Positions 29,240-37,989 of a stretch of DNA of 64,000 nucleotides are shown here, piece after piece. How positions within the stretch are numbered: the first letter of the stretch is position 1; each line of letters opens with the position of its first letter. Made by a program: the position numbers and the translations under genes. Source of the DNA: Sedimenticola hydrogenitrophicus (GTDB taxonomy: Bacteria; Pseudomonadota; Gammaproteobacteria; Chromatiales; Chromatiaceae). Where the stretch lies: contig NZ_JANIOA010000013.1 in NCBI RefSeq assembly GCF_025175675.1, positions 46,026 to 110,025 of the forward strand, given 5' to 3'. Under the pieces are notes generated by a model that ran no database searches, was not told where the DNA came from, and saw only the letters and a program-made list of their open reading frames with translations.

Positions 29240-29441
29240 GAGGTTCCCCGTTTTATTCTGATTAACAGTTTAGCAACTACCGATGTAGTTGATATTGCGG
29301 CAGATCAGATGGCGGGCCGGTTTTCAATCCCTCAAATGACAGGGCGGGAAACTTACGATGGGATTAATGGTCATATAACTGGTCGCTGTGGTAGCCGCAC
29401 CGCCTTGACAGTCAGGATGAAAAAGGGGATTGTTCCGCGTC

Positions 29442-29813
29442 ATGAATCATCTGCTGAAAAAACGGTTTGTCCTTGTGCTGGCACTGTTTGTCAGCCTGTT
29501 GCCGTTCAGATTCAGCTATGGGCTGACGGCCACCGTGCCCGATCTCCAGCAGAAGATGCATCAGCACATCATGCAGGTCGATTGCGCACAGCCCGGTGAC
29601 AATACCCATTGTCTCGATATGACACTCGTCTCAGCGGCCGATGGGAATTGTTGCGGCGACCAGTGTGACAGCTCGTTCGGGGCGCAACCCGGCGTCGCTG
29701 TCGAATATGGCCTGCTGATTTTCTCGGACCGGCAGTTCCAGGCTGCCAGCAATGTCTGGACAACCGGCCCCATCCCGCCCACGCTGCTACGACCCCCTCC
29801 AGCACGCTCCTGA
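29442..29813 (+). CDS. small secreted Cys/His-bearing protein (CopL-like)
   Basis: A protein of about 123 residues with a signal peptide (LLKKRFVLVLALFVSLLPF). The mature part is short and has possible metal ligands: MHQHIMQVDCAQPGDNTHCL and NCCGDQCDSS. The layout resembles small CopL/DUF2946-type proteins found beside metal or cytochrome genes, but I do not recognise a family with certainty. ATG 29442 is chosen (AAGGGG about 13 nt upstream, weak); TTG 29430 is an alternative. Three co-oriented genes follow: cytochrome, HMA-like protein and cytochrome. Confidence 0.6.
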   Translation: MNHLLKKRFVLVLALFVSLLPFRFSYGLTATVPDLQQKMHQHIMQVDCAQPGDNTHCLDMTLVSAADGNCCGDQCDSSFGAQPGVAVEYGLLIFSDRQFQAASNVWTTGPIPPTLLRPPPARS

Positions 29814-29893
29814 ACCCGGCTTTGCAATCCCTGGCGCTGAACGCCGGGGTATCGTTTCATACGGCCCACGGGCCATGCTCTGGAGAGCGTGTT

Positions 29894-30364
29894 TTGAAAA
29901 TCCGAATTATTGTTGCGGGGCTTCTGTCCCTGTTGCTTGTCGCCTGTTCCGAGGAACCCGCCACCAATGCCGCTAGCGATCAGCAGGCTTCGGCGGCAGT
30001 GAAATCCTGGTACCGATTCGATCAGGTCAGTGCCGGCGCCCGGGTGTTCCAGGAGAACTGCGCGGCGTGTCACGGGAAGCTGGCCGAAGGGGCTGACAAC
30101 TGGCGCAAGACCGGTCCGGACGGCAAGTATCCGGCACCGCCGCTGAATGGCAGCGGACATGCCTGGCATCATCCCCTGAAAATCCTGTTCCACACGATCA
30201 AGAACGGCTCCCCCGGCGGCCAGGGCAATATGCCGGCCTGGGCGGGCAAACTGACCGACGAAGAGATTATCGCGGCTATCGCCTGGTTCCAGTCCAAGTG
30301 GCCGCAGGAGATCTATCAGAGCTGGGTGCAGCGTGATGCGGCGGCACAGGCCAACCGGGGATAA
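29894..30364 (+). CDS. monoheme cytochrome c lipoprotein
   Basis: A 156-residue lipoprotein: lipobox LLLVACSEEP after a hydrophobic leader, so it is anchored to a membrane facing the periplasm. One heme-binding motif CAACH (ENCAACHGKLAEGAD) and a probable Met ligand in GNMPAWAGKLTDEE. A GHAWHH segment before the Met ligand is shared with the second cytochrome nearby. The start is TTG 29894, with GGAGAG 6 nt upstream, placing the leader correctly. It is separated from the next gene by 3 bp and is probably part of an electron-transfer cassette. Confidence 0.85.
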   Translation: MKIRIIVAGLLSLLLVACSEEPATNAASDQQASAAVKSWYRFDQVSAGARVFQENCAACHGKLAEGADNWRKTGPDGKYPAPPLNGSGHAWHHPLKILFHTIKNGSPGGQGNMPAWAGKLTDEEIIAAIAWFQSKWPQEIYQSWVQRDAAAQANRG

Positions 30365-30367
30365 GTC

Positions 30368-30748
30368 ATGAGCAGAGATCAATTCATCAAAATGCGCGGT
30401 GCCTGGGATACCCGGCACTGGATCACCGTTCCCGGACTCTCCCACGAGGCCGATGGCCTGCAGTTGGAGCAATCCCTGGTGGCACTGGAGGGGGTGCAGG
30501 GGGTGCAGCTCGTTGCCGGCAAGCGGCGTATCCGGGTCACCTATGACCAGACCCGGGTCGATTTTCAGCAGATACTGGAGCGCATGGAGTCGATCGGCTT
30601 TCCGGCCTCCGACAGCTGGTGGTCACTCAGAAAGGCGGCGTGGTTTCAGTACCTGGATCGCAATGCCCGGGAGAACGCCAATGCGCCGGAGCCTCCCTGC
30701 TGCAGTAATCCAAAAGGGATCTCCACGGGGCGGAAACAGAAAAAGTAG
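30368..30748 (+). CDS. degenerate HMA-domain protein lacking CxxC
   Basis: A 126-residue protein whose first 80 residues look like the ferredoxin-like HMA fold (HWITVPGLSHEADGLQLEQS; GVQLVAGKRRIRVTYDQTRV; QQILERMESIGFPA). The usual GMTCxxC metal loop is replaced by GLSHEADGL, so canonical copper binding is lost. A C-terminal tail carries a Cys pair (EPPCCSNPKG). There is no signal peptide, so it is cytoplasmic, unlike the two cytochromes around it. It follows the first cytochrome by 3 bp. It may be an assembly or sensor protein; the function is unknown. Confidence 0.7.
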   Translation: MSRDQFIKMRGAWDTRHWITVPGLSHEADGLQLEQSLVALEGVQGVQLVAGKRRIRVTYDQTRVDFQQILERMESIGFPASDSWWSLRKAAWFQYLDRNARENANAPEPPCCSNPKGISTGRKQKK

Positions 30749-30852
30749 GACGGGCCATTCAATCCACCGCACCGCGAACCTGCCGGTAGGCCTAAACCCG
30801 TTTGTATCTAGCCGGGCCGCGACTTTTCCGGCCTATAACGAAGGTATTTGGT

Positions 30853-31266
30853 ATGTTCAAGAAGCTATGCATTGTTTCACTACTGACGGTCAGCCAGTGG
30901 GTATTTGCGGAAACCGGTCAGCCGCCGTCAGCGGATCAGGTGGCGGCGGGCAAGGCGCTCTATGGGCGATACTGCCTGGCGTGTCATGGGGAGAATGGGG
31001 TGGGTGAGCCACCCATACCAAGCACCATCCGGGCGCCGGGCTTTTTTACCGCCATGCCGCTCAATGAGGCTTCCCATGCCTGGCACCACACGGACGAACA
31101 GTTGGTGGAGACCATTCTGCAGGGGTTGCAGCGCACCCAGCGGATGCCGGCCTGGAAGGGAGTTATCTCAGTGGATCAGGCCACGCAGCTGGTCGCCTAC
31201 CTGAAGAGTCTGTGGAGTCCCCGCATCGTCGCCTGCCAGGGGCCGAAACACATGAGTTGCATGTAG
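30853..31266 (+). CDS. periplasmic monoheme cytochrome c
   Basis: A 137-residue cytochrome with a cleavable signal peptide (MFKKLCIVSLLTVSQWVFAE) and one heme motif CLACH (YGRYCLACHGENGVGE). A candidate Met ligand is in RMPAWKGVISVDQ. Like the lipoprotein cytochrome 0.5 kb upstream it has an HAWHH segment (ASHAWHHTDEQLVETI), so the two are paralogous. ATG 30853 fits the signal peptide; the open frame upstream is unconserved. The redox partner is unknown. Confidence 0.85.
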   Translation: MFKKLCIVSLLTVSQWVFAETGQPPSADQVAAGKALYGRYCLACHGENGVGEPPIPSTIRAPGFFTAMPLNEASHAWHHTDEQLVETILQGLQRTQRMPAWKGVISVDQATQLVAYLKSLWSPRIVACQGPKHMSCM

Positions 31267-31405
31267 CCGGCGCCTCGTCGAGACATGAGCCCCGTGGAAA
31301 CCCGCTTGCCAGGGCGGCTTCCGCTCCTCTAGAGTAGTCGGGTGCGACCGGTCAGTGGGTGCGCCGATCGTCGCCGGGAGATAGATTACGGGTAACTACT
31401 TGCGG

Positions 31406-31576
31406 GGTGATTGGCCTGCCTTGCCGACCTCACGTGATGGCTTGCCTCCTCGAATCCGGCCCCATTTTCAGCGCCTGCCCAAACTCGCTTCGCTCAAACA
31501 AGGGCAGGCTTGAATCTGAAAAAGGGGCCGGATTCGAGGCGCCATCAAGATCGGCCAACAAGGCAGGCCAATCACC
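31406..31576. repeat. 171-bp imperfect palindrome upstream of thiolase
   Basis: Arms of about 75 bp. The ends are GGTGATTGGCCTGCCTTG at 31406-31423 and its inverse CAAGGCAGGCCAATCACC at 31559-31576; an inner block TCGAATCCGGCCCC pairs with GGGGCCGGATTCGA; the tip pairs CCTGCCC with GGGCAGG. It lies in the 370-bp gap between the cytochrome cassette and the thiolase gene and shows no coding potential. Confidence 0.8.
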
Positions 31577-31636
31577 TGCAGACAGGGTGAGTAGCTACGA
31601 TTACGGTTTGTTACCCACCGGACTATTGAAAGGACT

Positions 31637-32830
31637 ATGGATATGGGCACGATGAAAGAGATTGTGATACTGAGCGCGGTGCGCACCGCGGTGGGTAGTT
31701 ATGGCGGTGGCCTGAGGGATGTGCCGGTGGTGGACCTGGCCGCCAGCGTGGTGCGTGCCGCGGTGGAGCGCGCCGGGGTAGCCCCGGCCGATGTCGGGCA
31801 TACGGTGCTGGGGCATGTGATCCATACCGAACCGCGGGATATGTATATCTCGCGTTACGCCTCGGTTCGCGGCGGCCTGCCGGTGGAGACGCCCGCCTTC
31901 ACCCTGAACCGGCTCTGCGGCAGTGGGCTGCAGGCGATCGTGTCGGCGGCCCAACAGATCGAAACCGGTCACTGCGAGGTGGCCGTGGCCGGCGGGGCGG
32001 AGAACATGAGCCGGGCCGGTTATATGACGCCCAGCCTGCGCTGGGGCGCGCGCATGAGCGATGCCCAGATCGTCGATATGATGGTGGGGGCGCTGACCGA
32101 CCCGTTTGAAGGGGTGCACATGGGCATGACCGCGGAGAATATCGCTGAAAAATGGGGTATCAGCCGCGAGGAGCAGGATATGCTGGCGGTGGAGTCCCAT
32201 CGGCGTGCCGCCCAGGCGTGGGAGAAGGGCTATTTCAACGACCAGATAGTGCCGATCGAGTTGAAGAGTCGCAAGGGCACCACCCTGTTTGAGCGGGATG
32301 AGCATTTTCGTGCCGACGCCAGCCTGGATGGGATGGCGAAACTGCACCCGGTATTCAAGAAGGATGGCAGCGTCACGGCGGGCAATGCCTCCGGCCTGAA
32401 CGATGCGGCCTCGGCCGTGGTGCTGGCCAGTGCGGAGTATGCCGAGTCCAAAGGGCTCAAGCCGCTGGCCCGGTTGGTGGGGTACGCCCATGCCGGTTGT
32501 GAGCCGGCCTATATGGGCATCGGACCGGTACCCGCGGTAAAGCGCCTGCTGGAGCGGACCGGTCTCAGCGTGGCGGACTTCGATGTACTGGAGGTGAACG
32601 AGGCGTTTGCCGCCCAGGCGATCGCCGTGTGTCGCGATCTCGGTCTGCCGATGGATCTGACCAACCCCAATGGCAGCGGCATCTCACTGGGTCATCCGAT
32701 CGGCGCCACCGGCAGTATCGTGACCACCAAGGCGGTCCATGAGCTGCAACGCAGCGGCGGCCATTACGCCCTGGTGACCATGTGCATCGGTGGTGGGCAG
32801 GGGATCGCCGCTGCCTTCGAGCGGATCTGA
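31637..32830 (+). CDS. acetyl-CoA C-acetyltransferase (thiolase)
   Basis: A 397-residue biosynthetic-type thiolase condensing two acetyl-CoA to acetoacetyl-CoA, or the reverse. Catalytic residues are visible: the nucleophilic Cys in [19 protein letters not shown], the His in [13 protein letters not shown] and the second Cys in [15 protein letters not shown]. Length matches PhaA/AtoB. ATG 31637 follows AAAGG; two more in-frame ATGs lie within five codons. No other polyhydroxyalkanoate or fatty-acid genes are next to it. Its TGA is directly followed in the same frame by the next gene. Confidence 0.94.
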   Translation: MDMGTMKEIVILSAVRTAVGSYGGGLRDVPVVDLAASVVRAAVERAGVAPADVGHTVLGHVIHTEPRDMYISRYASVRGGLPVETPAFTLNRLCGSGLQAIVSAAQQIETGHCEVAVAGGAENMSRAGYMTPSLRWGARMSDAQIVDMMVGALTDPFEGVHMGMTAENIAEKWGISREEQDMLAVESHRRAAQAWEKGYFNDQIVPIELKSRKGTTLFERDEHFRADASLDGMAKLHPVFKKDGSVTAGNASGLNDAASAVVLASAEYAESKGLKPLARLVGYAHAGCEPAYMGIGPVPAVKRLLERTGLSVADFDVLEVNEAFAAQAIAVCRDLGLPMDLTNPNGSGISLGHPIGATGSIVTTKAVHELQRSGGHYALVTMCIGGGQGIAAAFERI

Positions 32831-32833
32831 CTC

Positions 32834-33457
32834 CTGAACCTGGGCAACATCATCAACTGGATCGGCCTGTTCGGTATTGCCGTATTTGCCGTATCCGGTT
32901 CGTTGGAGGCAGCCCGAAAGGAGATGGATATACTCGGGTTCCTGCTCATTGGCAGCGTCACCGGACTGGGGGGCGGGACGCTACGCGACTTGCTGCTGGG
33001 GGCCACTCCGGTGTACTGGGTCCAGCAGCCGGAGATGGTGATGATCTGCCTGGGCGCCTCGGTGGTCACCTACTTTGCGGCACCCTACCTGGCCTCCCGC
33101 TACCGGGTACTGATCTGGATGGATGCGATCGGCCTGGCCACCTTCTGCATCACCGGCACGGCCATTGCGCTCAATCAGGGGGCATCGCCGCTGATCGCCG
33201 TCTGTATGGGGGTGATGAGCGCCACCTTCGGCGGCATCATTCGCGACGTACTCTGTGCCGAGTCCCTGGTGCTCTCGTCGCGCGAGCTCTATGTCACGGC
33301 GGCGGTTGCCGGTGCCTCGGCCTACCTGCTGCTGCGCGTGGCCGAGGCGGGGGAGACGGTCGCCACCCTGGGCGCCTTCGCGGTCGGCTTCGGCCTGCGC
33401 TCGGCGGCTATCCTGTTCGGACTCAAACTGCCGCGGTACCGCTGTCCCGACGCCTGA
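32834..33457 (+). CDS. TRIC/YadS-like (UPF0126) membrane protein, probable CTG start
   Basis: A polytopic membrane protein of about 207 residues made of two UPF0126 repeats; each has the glycine-rich signature (SVTGLGGGTLRDLLLG and GVMSATFGGIIRDVLC). Bacterial TRIC relatives are trimeric cation channels. The first membrane helix (NIINWIGLFGIAVFAVSGSL) is only encoded if translation starts upstream of the first TTG (32903). No ATG, GTG or TTG exists between the thiolase TGA (32828-32830) and that point; CTG codons at 32834 and 32840 are the only reasonable starts, presumably by coupling. Starting at 32903 would remove helix 1. Confidence 0.75.
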   Translation: MNLGNIINWIGLFGIAVFAVSGSLEAARKEMDILGFLLIGSVTGLGGGTLRDLLLGATPVYWVQQPEMVMICLGASVVTYFAAPYLASRYRVLIWMDAIGLATFCITGTAIALNQGASPLIAVCMGVMSATFGGIIRDVLCAESLVLSSRELYVTAAVAGASAYLLLRVAEAGETVATLGAFAVGFGLRSAAILFGLKLPRYRCPDA

Positions 33458-33471
33458 GAAGCGGCTAACCG

Positions 33472-33639
33472 CTTAGGGTTCGCGCAAGAATAATTTCGCA
33501 GTACCGAGGGCGTAGCCGGGCCACGCTGGCATGGCACGCTTTGCAGGCAATGGCCGTTCCCCTGGCAAAAAGCGTAATGCCGCCAGCGGGGTCCAGTGGC
33601 GACCGGATAGCGAAACTTAATTTTTGCGCGAGCCCTTAG
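33472..33639. repeat. 168-bp MITE-like element (family B)
   Basis: Inverted arms CTTAGGGTTCGCGCAAGAAT (from 33472) and GCGAAACTTAATTTTTGCGC followed by GAGCCCTTAG (to 33639). The right tip supplies the TAA stop codon of the minus-strand gene that ends at 33636. The same terminal sequence recurs, inverted, at about 50222-50243 beside the MoaD-like gene, so this is a dispersed family. Confidence 0.75.
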
Positions 33640-33989
33640 GCCAGCCGCCGCGGCTCCTCGTCGCTCAACTGATACAGTTTTGCGGCGATACCCATGCTGA
33701 AGATGGCGAAGTTTTCGATATCGCCCCACTCATCGGCCGAGCCCATCTCTTTTTCCTGAGCATCCAGCACCACGCGGATGCGGTAATGCCCCTGCCGGCG
33801 CGCGGTCGGCGGGTTCACCTCGGCGGTAACGTAGAGACAGGGCTGTTCTTCGCCCTCGTCAATCAGTGCCATGATGTAGCGGTATTCCGTGGGATCATCG
33901 GTTTTGATATCGCTTAGGATATTGACCAGAAAGGAACCGAGTTGGTAGCGTCGCTGGGGAATGGCGGTCAGGATGTGGGGTGTAGTCAT
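33636..33989 (-). CDS. conserved hypothetical protein
   Basis: A 117-residue soluble protein of unknown function. It shows alternating strands (RYQLGSFLVNILSDIKTDD; EYRYIMALIDEGEEQPCLYV; GHYRIRVVLDAQEKEMGSA) and a C-terminal helix (FAIFSMGIAAKLYQLSDEE). There is no signal peptide, membrane helix or recognised motif. ATG 33989 is taken as start (MTTPHILTAIPQRRY); an ATG 12 codons upstream is possible. Its stop codon lies within the tip of a mobile-type repeat, so the present C-terminus may have been altered by that insertion. Confidence 0.65.
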   Translation of the reverse strand: MTTPHILTAIPQRRYQLGSFLVNILSDIKTDDPTEYRYIMALIDEGEEQPCLYVTAEVNPPTARRQGHYRIRVVLDAQEKEMGSADEWGDIENFAIFSMGIAAKLYQLSDEEPRRLA

Positions 33990-34204
33990 ACGGCGACTCG
34001 CTTGGCCGGTGGAAGAAACTGCCATCCATTATGGCGGATAAAAATCGTTGTTGCTTGTGTGGCCGGAAAGGCTCCCGGTATGATAATCAGCAATTGATGA
34101 AATAATAACCATGAATTTCTGGTCCTTATAAGACAGATGCGGAAAAAAAATGCAAATCACGGTTGCTGCCCACCCGGCGCGGCCGCTCAAGCGGGCAATC
34201 GACT

Positions 34205-34642
34205 ATGCGATTATTGAAACGTTCGCTTTGGATATGGCCAATATTGCTGATGCTGGTCCCGGTTGCCGGTTTGGCCGATCGGATCGAGGGGCGTCTGAAC
34301 GGTCTGGCCTGTGCGTCGAAGGGGGAAATGTGCCCGACGGACAAGGATGATCCCCACGTGCTGCTGGAAAGGGACTTTGTGATCCAGACCGAGGATGGGA
34401 AAATCTTCTACATCACCAACATGGACTGGAAAACCAAGCTCCGCTACGTGCTGCGCATGGTGCGCGTCGTGGGGGAGTTCAGTGACCGGTCGTCGGCCAT
34501 TACCGCGGATGAGTTCTGGGTCAAACATGAGGACGGATACCGGCTGGAATGGAGCCTGGAGCGGATGAGGGAGAAACAGCGCAGGGCTCAACAACTCCAG
34601 CAACAGCGAGAGCCGGGGCTGGAACAATGGCAGTTGCGGTAG
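34205..34642 (+). CDS. exported protein of unknown function
   Basis: A 145-residue protein with a signal peptide (MRLLKRSLWIWPILLMLVPV, then AGLA cleavage). The mature N-terminus is a small beta-type domain with two Cys (GLACASKGEMCPTDKDDPH) that could form a disulfide. It is followed by FVIQTEDGKIFYITNMDW and an Arg/Gln-rich coiled C-terminus. I recognise no family. It ends 5 bp before a TlpA-like thioredoxin gene, so the two are co-transcribed and the thioredoxin may act on its disulfide. Confidence 0.65.
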   Translation: MRLLKRSLWIWPILLMLVPVAGLADRIEGRLNGLACASKGEMCPTDKDDPHVLLERDFVIQTEDGKIFYITNMDWKTKLRYVLRMVRVVGEFSDRSSAITADEFWVKHEDGYRLEWSLERMREKQRRAQQLQQQREPGLEQWQLR

Positions 34643-34647
34643 CGACT

Positions 34648-35250
34648 ATGAAAACGCCGGCAGAACCCCGTCGCGCCTGTACCCCCTCCACCCGGAAAGC
34701 GACCCCGTGGCCGGGATTTTATGGTCTGGGTCTGTTGTTGCTGCTGCTGATTCAGGGTGTGGCGCCGCAGACTGGTCACGCCTCCAGCGATCCGCTGCGT
34801 TTCTTTCAGCTGACACCGATAGCCCCCGTCACACCCGCACCCCCATTGGTGTTGTCGGCGCTTGACGGAGTGACGCATCGACTGAGTGACTATCAGGGCC
34901 AGGTGGTTGTGATTAATTTCTGGTCCAGCTGGTGTACCCCCTGCCGCCGGGAGATGCCGTCACTGGAACAGGCCTGGCAGCGGCTGCGGCCGTTTGGCGT
35001 GACGGTGCTGGGGGTAGCGATGCAGGACGATCCGGAGGTGGTCGGGCGGTTTCTGCGGAAGAGCGGGGTAACCTTTACTATCCTGATGGATCCGGATGGA
35101 AAGGCGTCGCAGCGGTGGCCGTTCTCCGGCATACCGGCTACCTTTGTGCTGGATCGGCAGGGGCGGATCGTCTACCGTGCCATGGGGCTGCGCGAGTGGG
35201 ATAGCGACGAGATCATTGACCGGCTAATCGAGCTGGCGGAGACGGAATAG
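34648..35250 (+). CDS. TlpA-like thioredoxin-family protein
   Basis: A 200-residue envelope thioredoxin. An N-terminal hydrophobic segment (FYGLGLLLLLLIQGVAP) acts as anchor or signal, followed by an AhpC/TSA-TlpA fold with active site WCTPC (VVINFWSSWCTPCRREMP) and cis-Pro region GIPATFVLDRQGRIVYRAMG. Such proteins reduce periplasmic disulfides, for example in cytochrome c maturation; two cytochrome genes lie 4 kb upstream. ATG 34648 is used; ATG 34627, overlapping the previous gene, is possible. Confidence 0.85.
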   Translation: MKTPAEPRRACTPSTRKATPWPGFYGLGLLLLLLIQGVAPQTGHASSDPLRFFQLTPIAPVTPAPPLVLSALDGVTHRLSDYQGQVVVINFWSSWCTPCRREMPSLEQAWQRLRPFGVTVLGVAMQDDPEVVGRFLRKSGVTFTILMDPDGKASQRWPFSGIPATFVLDRQGRIVYRAMGLREWDSDEIIDRLIELAETE

Positions 35251-35323
35251 TCAGGCTGAAAGGGGTTTGTGGTCGCTCTGCGCACCCGCCCCGACCGGGT
35301 GCGAACCGGAGGGGCAATACCCG

Positions 35324-35707
35324 TTATTGGGCGTCGGGGGCAGGTTGCAGGTATTGCTGCTCCAGGTAACCTATGATCTCGGATGACTCATACAGCCAGC
35401 GGCTGCCGCCCTGTTCATCTTCGATGCGCAAGCAAGGAACCTTGATCCTTCCTCCGCCCGCCAGCAGCGCCTCCCGGTGCTGTGCATCGCCCTTGGCGTC
35501 ACGGGTCTCTATGTTCAGGGTGTGTTTTCTCAGAAAACGGCGCACCTTGACGCAGAAGGGACAGGCCTTGAACTGGTAGAGGGCGAGTTGTGCGGTGTGC
35601 CGGTCGAGCGACTCCTGCAACTCCGGCGGGCGCTTGACGCCGCGCGGTGCCGTGAGGGCGTCGATCAACAGGATCAGTCGTCCAAGGATCCAGCGAATAA
35701 CTGCCAT
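35324..35707 (-). CDS. glutaredoxin-like protein with N-terminal hydrophobic segment
   Basis: A 127-residue protein. The first 20 residues are hydrophobic (MAVIRWILGRLILLIDALTA), then a linker and a glutaredoxin/GST-N fold with active site CPFC (LYQFKACPFCVKVRRFLRK), cis-Pro region GGRIKVPCLRIED and the glutathione-binding YESSEIIGYLEQQY. It probably reduces glutathione mixed disulfides at the membrane. It is convergent with the TlpA-like gene. Confidence 0.88.
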   Translation of the reverse strand: MAVIRWILGRLILLIDALTAPRGVKRPPELQESLDRHTAQLALYQFKACPFCVKVRRFLRKHTLNIETRDAKGDAQHREALLAGGGRIKVPCLRIEDEQGGSRWLYESSEIIGYLEQQYLQPAPDAQ

Positions 35708-36129
35708 TCATTTCTCCGGTCACTGTTGATCAGGGCGGCATCCTATCATGGGGTGCCGCCGATTCAACCATGGAATAAACGGGATTTTCCCCGTGCCGGG
35801 CCTGCGCCGATACCGGGGGAGAGGGAGCCGCGGCAGATAGTCGCGGAACCGGTCTTCCCGCGTGACGTTCGGTCACGTCCGACAGACGGCCAGCCCATCG
35901 GGATGTCGGGAGAATCCCCGCATATATGGAGGCGATCATGCGGCGTTCATGCTAGGCTCTTGCCAGTTGTTGATGACGGGTAAAAGCGTGTTCAAAAAAA
36001 CACGGGGCAACCTGGATGAAATTCTAACCTGACTCCTATAACATCCGAATGAAGTTTTTGCCAGGGAGGTATGGAATAGCCAACGGGTTTGTCGCTGAGT
36101 TTTTATGATACTTTGTTTACCGCACCCCT
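35708..36129. other. gene-free region upstream of the sensor gene
   Basis: 422 bp between the divergent glutaredoxin gene and the large sensor gene. I see no convincing coding frame, no repeat of the dispersed families and no recognised riboswitch. It should hold both promoters. Confidence 0.3.
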
Positions 36130-37989
36130 ATGCATCTTGAGAAAGTGACCGTTTTGCCAAGGTCGGATTTGTCCAGCCTGAAATGGATGGTTCTGATCGG
36201 CGGTGTGGTTGCCATACTCACTGTGCTGGTTGTCTCCGTCTATCTGCACCATGTACTGGAGAGAGAAGCGGTCCAGAACTGGAGGGAACAGAGTCTGCCT
36301 CTGGCTGCGACCCTGGCGGGGAGGGTGGAGCAGCAGATAGACAGCGCCGCCTCGGCACTACGGCTGGTGGCGGGGTTACCGCAGTTCCGGCAACTGCTCG
36401 ATCCCGGCGGGATTCAACGCGCCATTGGCGGGGTGGCAGAATCCGCCGAGCCGGAGAAGCGCCGCATCCTGCAGCGCCTGCTGAAGGAGAATGCTGATTT
36501 CTCGGTCCTCTTCATGCTGGCGTCCAACGGGGATCACTACCTGGCCGAGCCGTTCGAGGTGCAGCGCGGCATCACCAAATTCAACATGCGAGACCGGGAC
36601 TATTTCCAGGAAACGCAGCGGCGCGGCGAAACGGTGCTCTCCAGCAGTTTTGTTGGCGCCGATGGCAAGCTTGCGGTGGCGATCAACACCCCGATAAGGG
36701 ATGCACAGGCCGGAATCGCAGCCCACCTGGGAGGGGTGTTTCACCTGGATCATCTATCCCGCTTGATCCGCAGTATCGACAGCGATGCGTTCGACGAGCT
36801 GTTCTTGCTCGATCGGAACGGTAGTCTGGTGGGGCACGACAGCCAGCAGTGGCTGGAACCCGACCGGCGGGAGCTGTTTCTGCAGCGGCCGGAAATAGGC
36901 CGGTTGCTGAAGGCCGCCCGGGCCGAGGGTGCCGGGGCGATTGGCTATCAGGAACTGAAGGATCCCGACCTGGGTAGGGTACTGCACGCCTTCACGGTAC
37001 CGCTGGCCTCGGGTTGGCGCATGGTTGCCCTGCGTGACCGGGAATCCCTGTTGCGCGAGGTGCAACCCCGCTCCAATGTCATCACCGCGACCACGGCGCT
37101 GATCCTGCTCGGGATTGCCGGTTTCGGGCTGGTGTTTGCCAATAGTGTCGGCAGGCGCTGGGAGCTGGCCGCAACGGCGCTAAGACTGTCCAAGAGTGAA
37201 CTGGAAGAGGAGGTGGCGGCACGCACCTACGAGCTGGTCGCCTCGCACGAGCATATCGAGCTGCTGCTGGCCTCCACTGGTGCCGGAATTTTCGGAATCG
37301 ATCTGCAGGGGCGCTGTACCTTCTGCAACATGGCCTGTGTCGAGACGCTCAACTATCGGAGCGAACAGGATCTGCTGGGGAAACCGCTGAACGACATCGT
37401 GCATCACTGCCAGTGTGACGGCACCCCCTACGGCGCGGATGGTTCGCCGATACTGAGCGCAATCCACAGCGACAAGCGCGTGCATCGGGAGCACGAGGTC
37501 TTCTGCACCTTTGAGGGCGAATGCCTGCCGGTGGAGTATCGCGCCTATCCCATGCGTCGACAGGGCGAGGTGGTCGGGGCGGTGGTCACCTTTAATGACA
37601 TCAGCACCCGCATCAATGCCCAGGAGGCGCAGGCGGACAGTGATGCCCGTTTTCACTCGCTGTTCGCCCAGTCCAACGATGCCATCTTCCTGATGAATCC
37701 CGAGACCGGACACTACCTGGATGCTAACCGCGCCGCCGAGCGGCTTACCGGGCGCCGGGTCGAGGAACTGCTTACCCTCACCACCGCCGATGTCTGTCCG
37801 GCGGGTGCCGATCAGCGCCGTAGCGAGGCGATGACCCTCCACGAGACCCGTGACATGGGCGAGGTAGTGTATGTGCGGCCGGACGGAATTGAACGCACCG
37901 CTCGGTTGAGCGTGGTGCCGACCTCCGGCGGGCTGGTGTTCGGCATCGCCCACGATATCACCGACCAGCGTGCCTCCAGCGGGCGCTGA
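36130..37989 (+). CDS. N-terminal part of split sensor protein (dCache-like + PAS domains)
   Basis: 619 residues, membrane-bound. Membrane helix at about 19-41, then a periplasmic double-Cache-like domain to about residue 310 (with FNMRDRDYFQETQRRGETVL typical of dCache), a second membrane helix (ITATTALILLGIAGFGLVFA), and two cytoplasmic PAS domains (IFGIDLQGRCTFCNMACVET; DAIFLMNPETGHYLDANRAA). It stops at 37987-37989 just after HDITDQRAS. From there a PAS linker continues in the -1 frame (ALKQNEAHLRAL), joining directly to the GGDEF-EAL gene downstream. This and the next entry are therefore most likely one gene of about 1430 codons broken by a single-base change, or a sequencing error. Confidence 0.8.
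   Translation: MHLEKVTVLPRSDLSSLKWMVLIGGVVAILTVLVVSVYLHHVLEREAVQNWREQSLPLAATLAGRVEQQIDSAASALRLVAGLPQFRQLLDPGGIQRAIGGVAESAEPEKRRILQRLLKENADFSVLFMLASNGDHYLAEPFEVQRGITKFNMRDRDYFQETQRRGETVLSSSFVGADGKLAVAINTPIRDAQAGIAAHLGGVFHLDHLSRLIRSIDSDAFDELFLLDRNGSLVGHDSQQWLEPDRRELFLQRPEIGRLLKAARAEGAGAIGYQELKDPDLGRVLHAFTVPLASGWRMVALRDRESLLREVQPRSNVITATTALILLGIAGFGLVFANSVGRRWELAATALRLSKSELEEEVAARTYELVASHEHIELLLASTGAGIFGIDLQGRCTFCNMACVETLNYRSEQDLLGKPLNDIVHHCQCDGTPYGADGSPILSAIHSDKRVHREHEVFCTFEGECLPVEYRAYPMRRQGEVVGAVVTFNDISTRINAQEAQADSDARFHSLFAQSNDAIFLMNPETGHYLDANRAAERLTGRRVEELLTLTTADVCPAGADQRRSEAMTLHETRDMGEVVYVRPDGIERTARLSVVPTSGGLVFGIAHDITDQRASSGR

Noticed and set aside
35730..35939. 69-codon minus-strand frame upstream of the split sensor
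   Set aside because: Pro/Arg/Ser-rich translation typical of non-coding high-GC DNA; no ribosome site.
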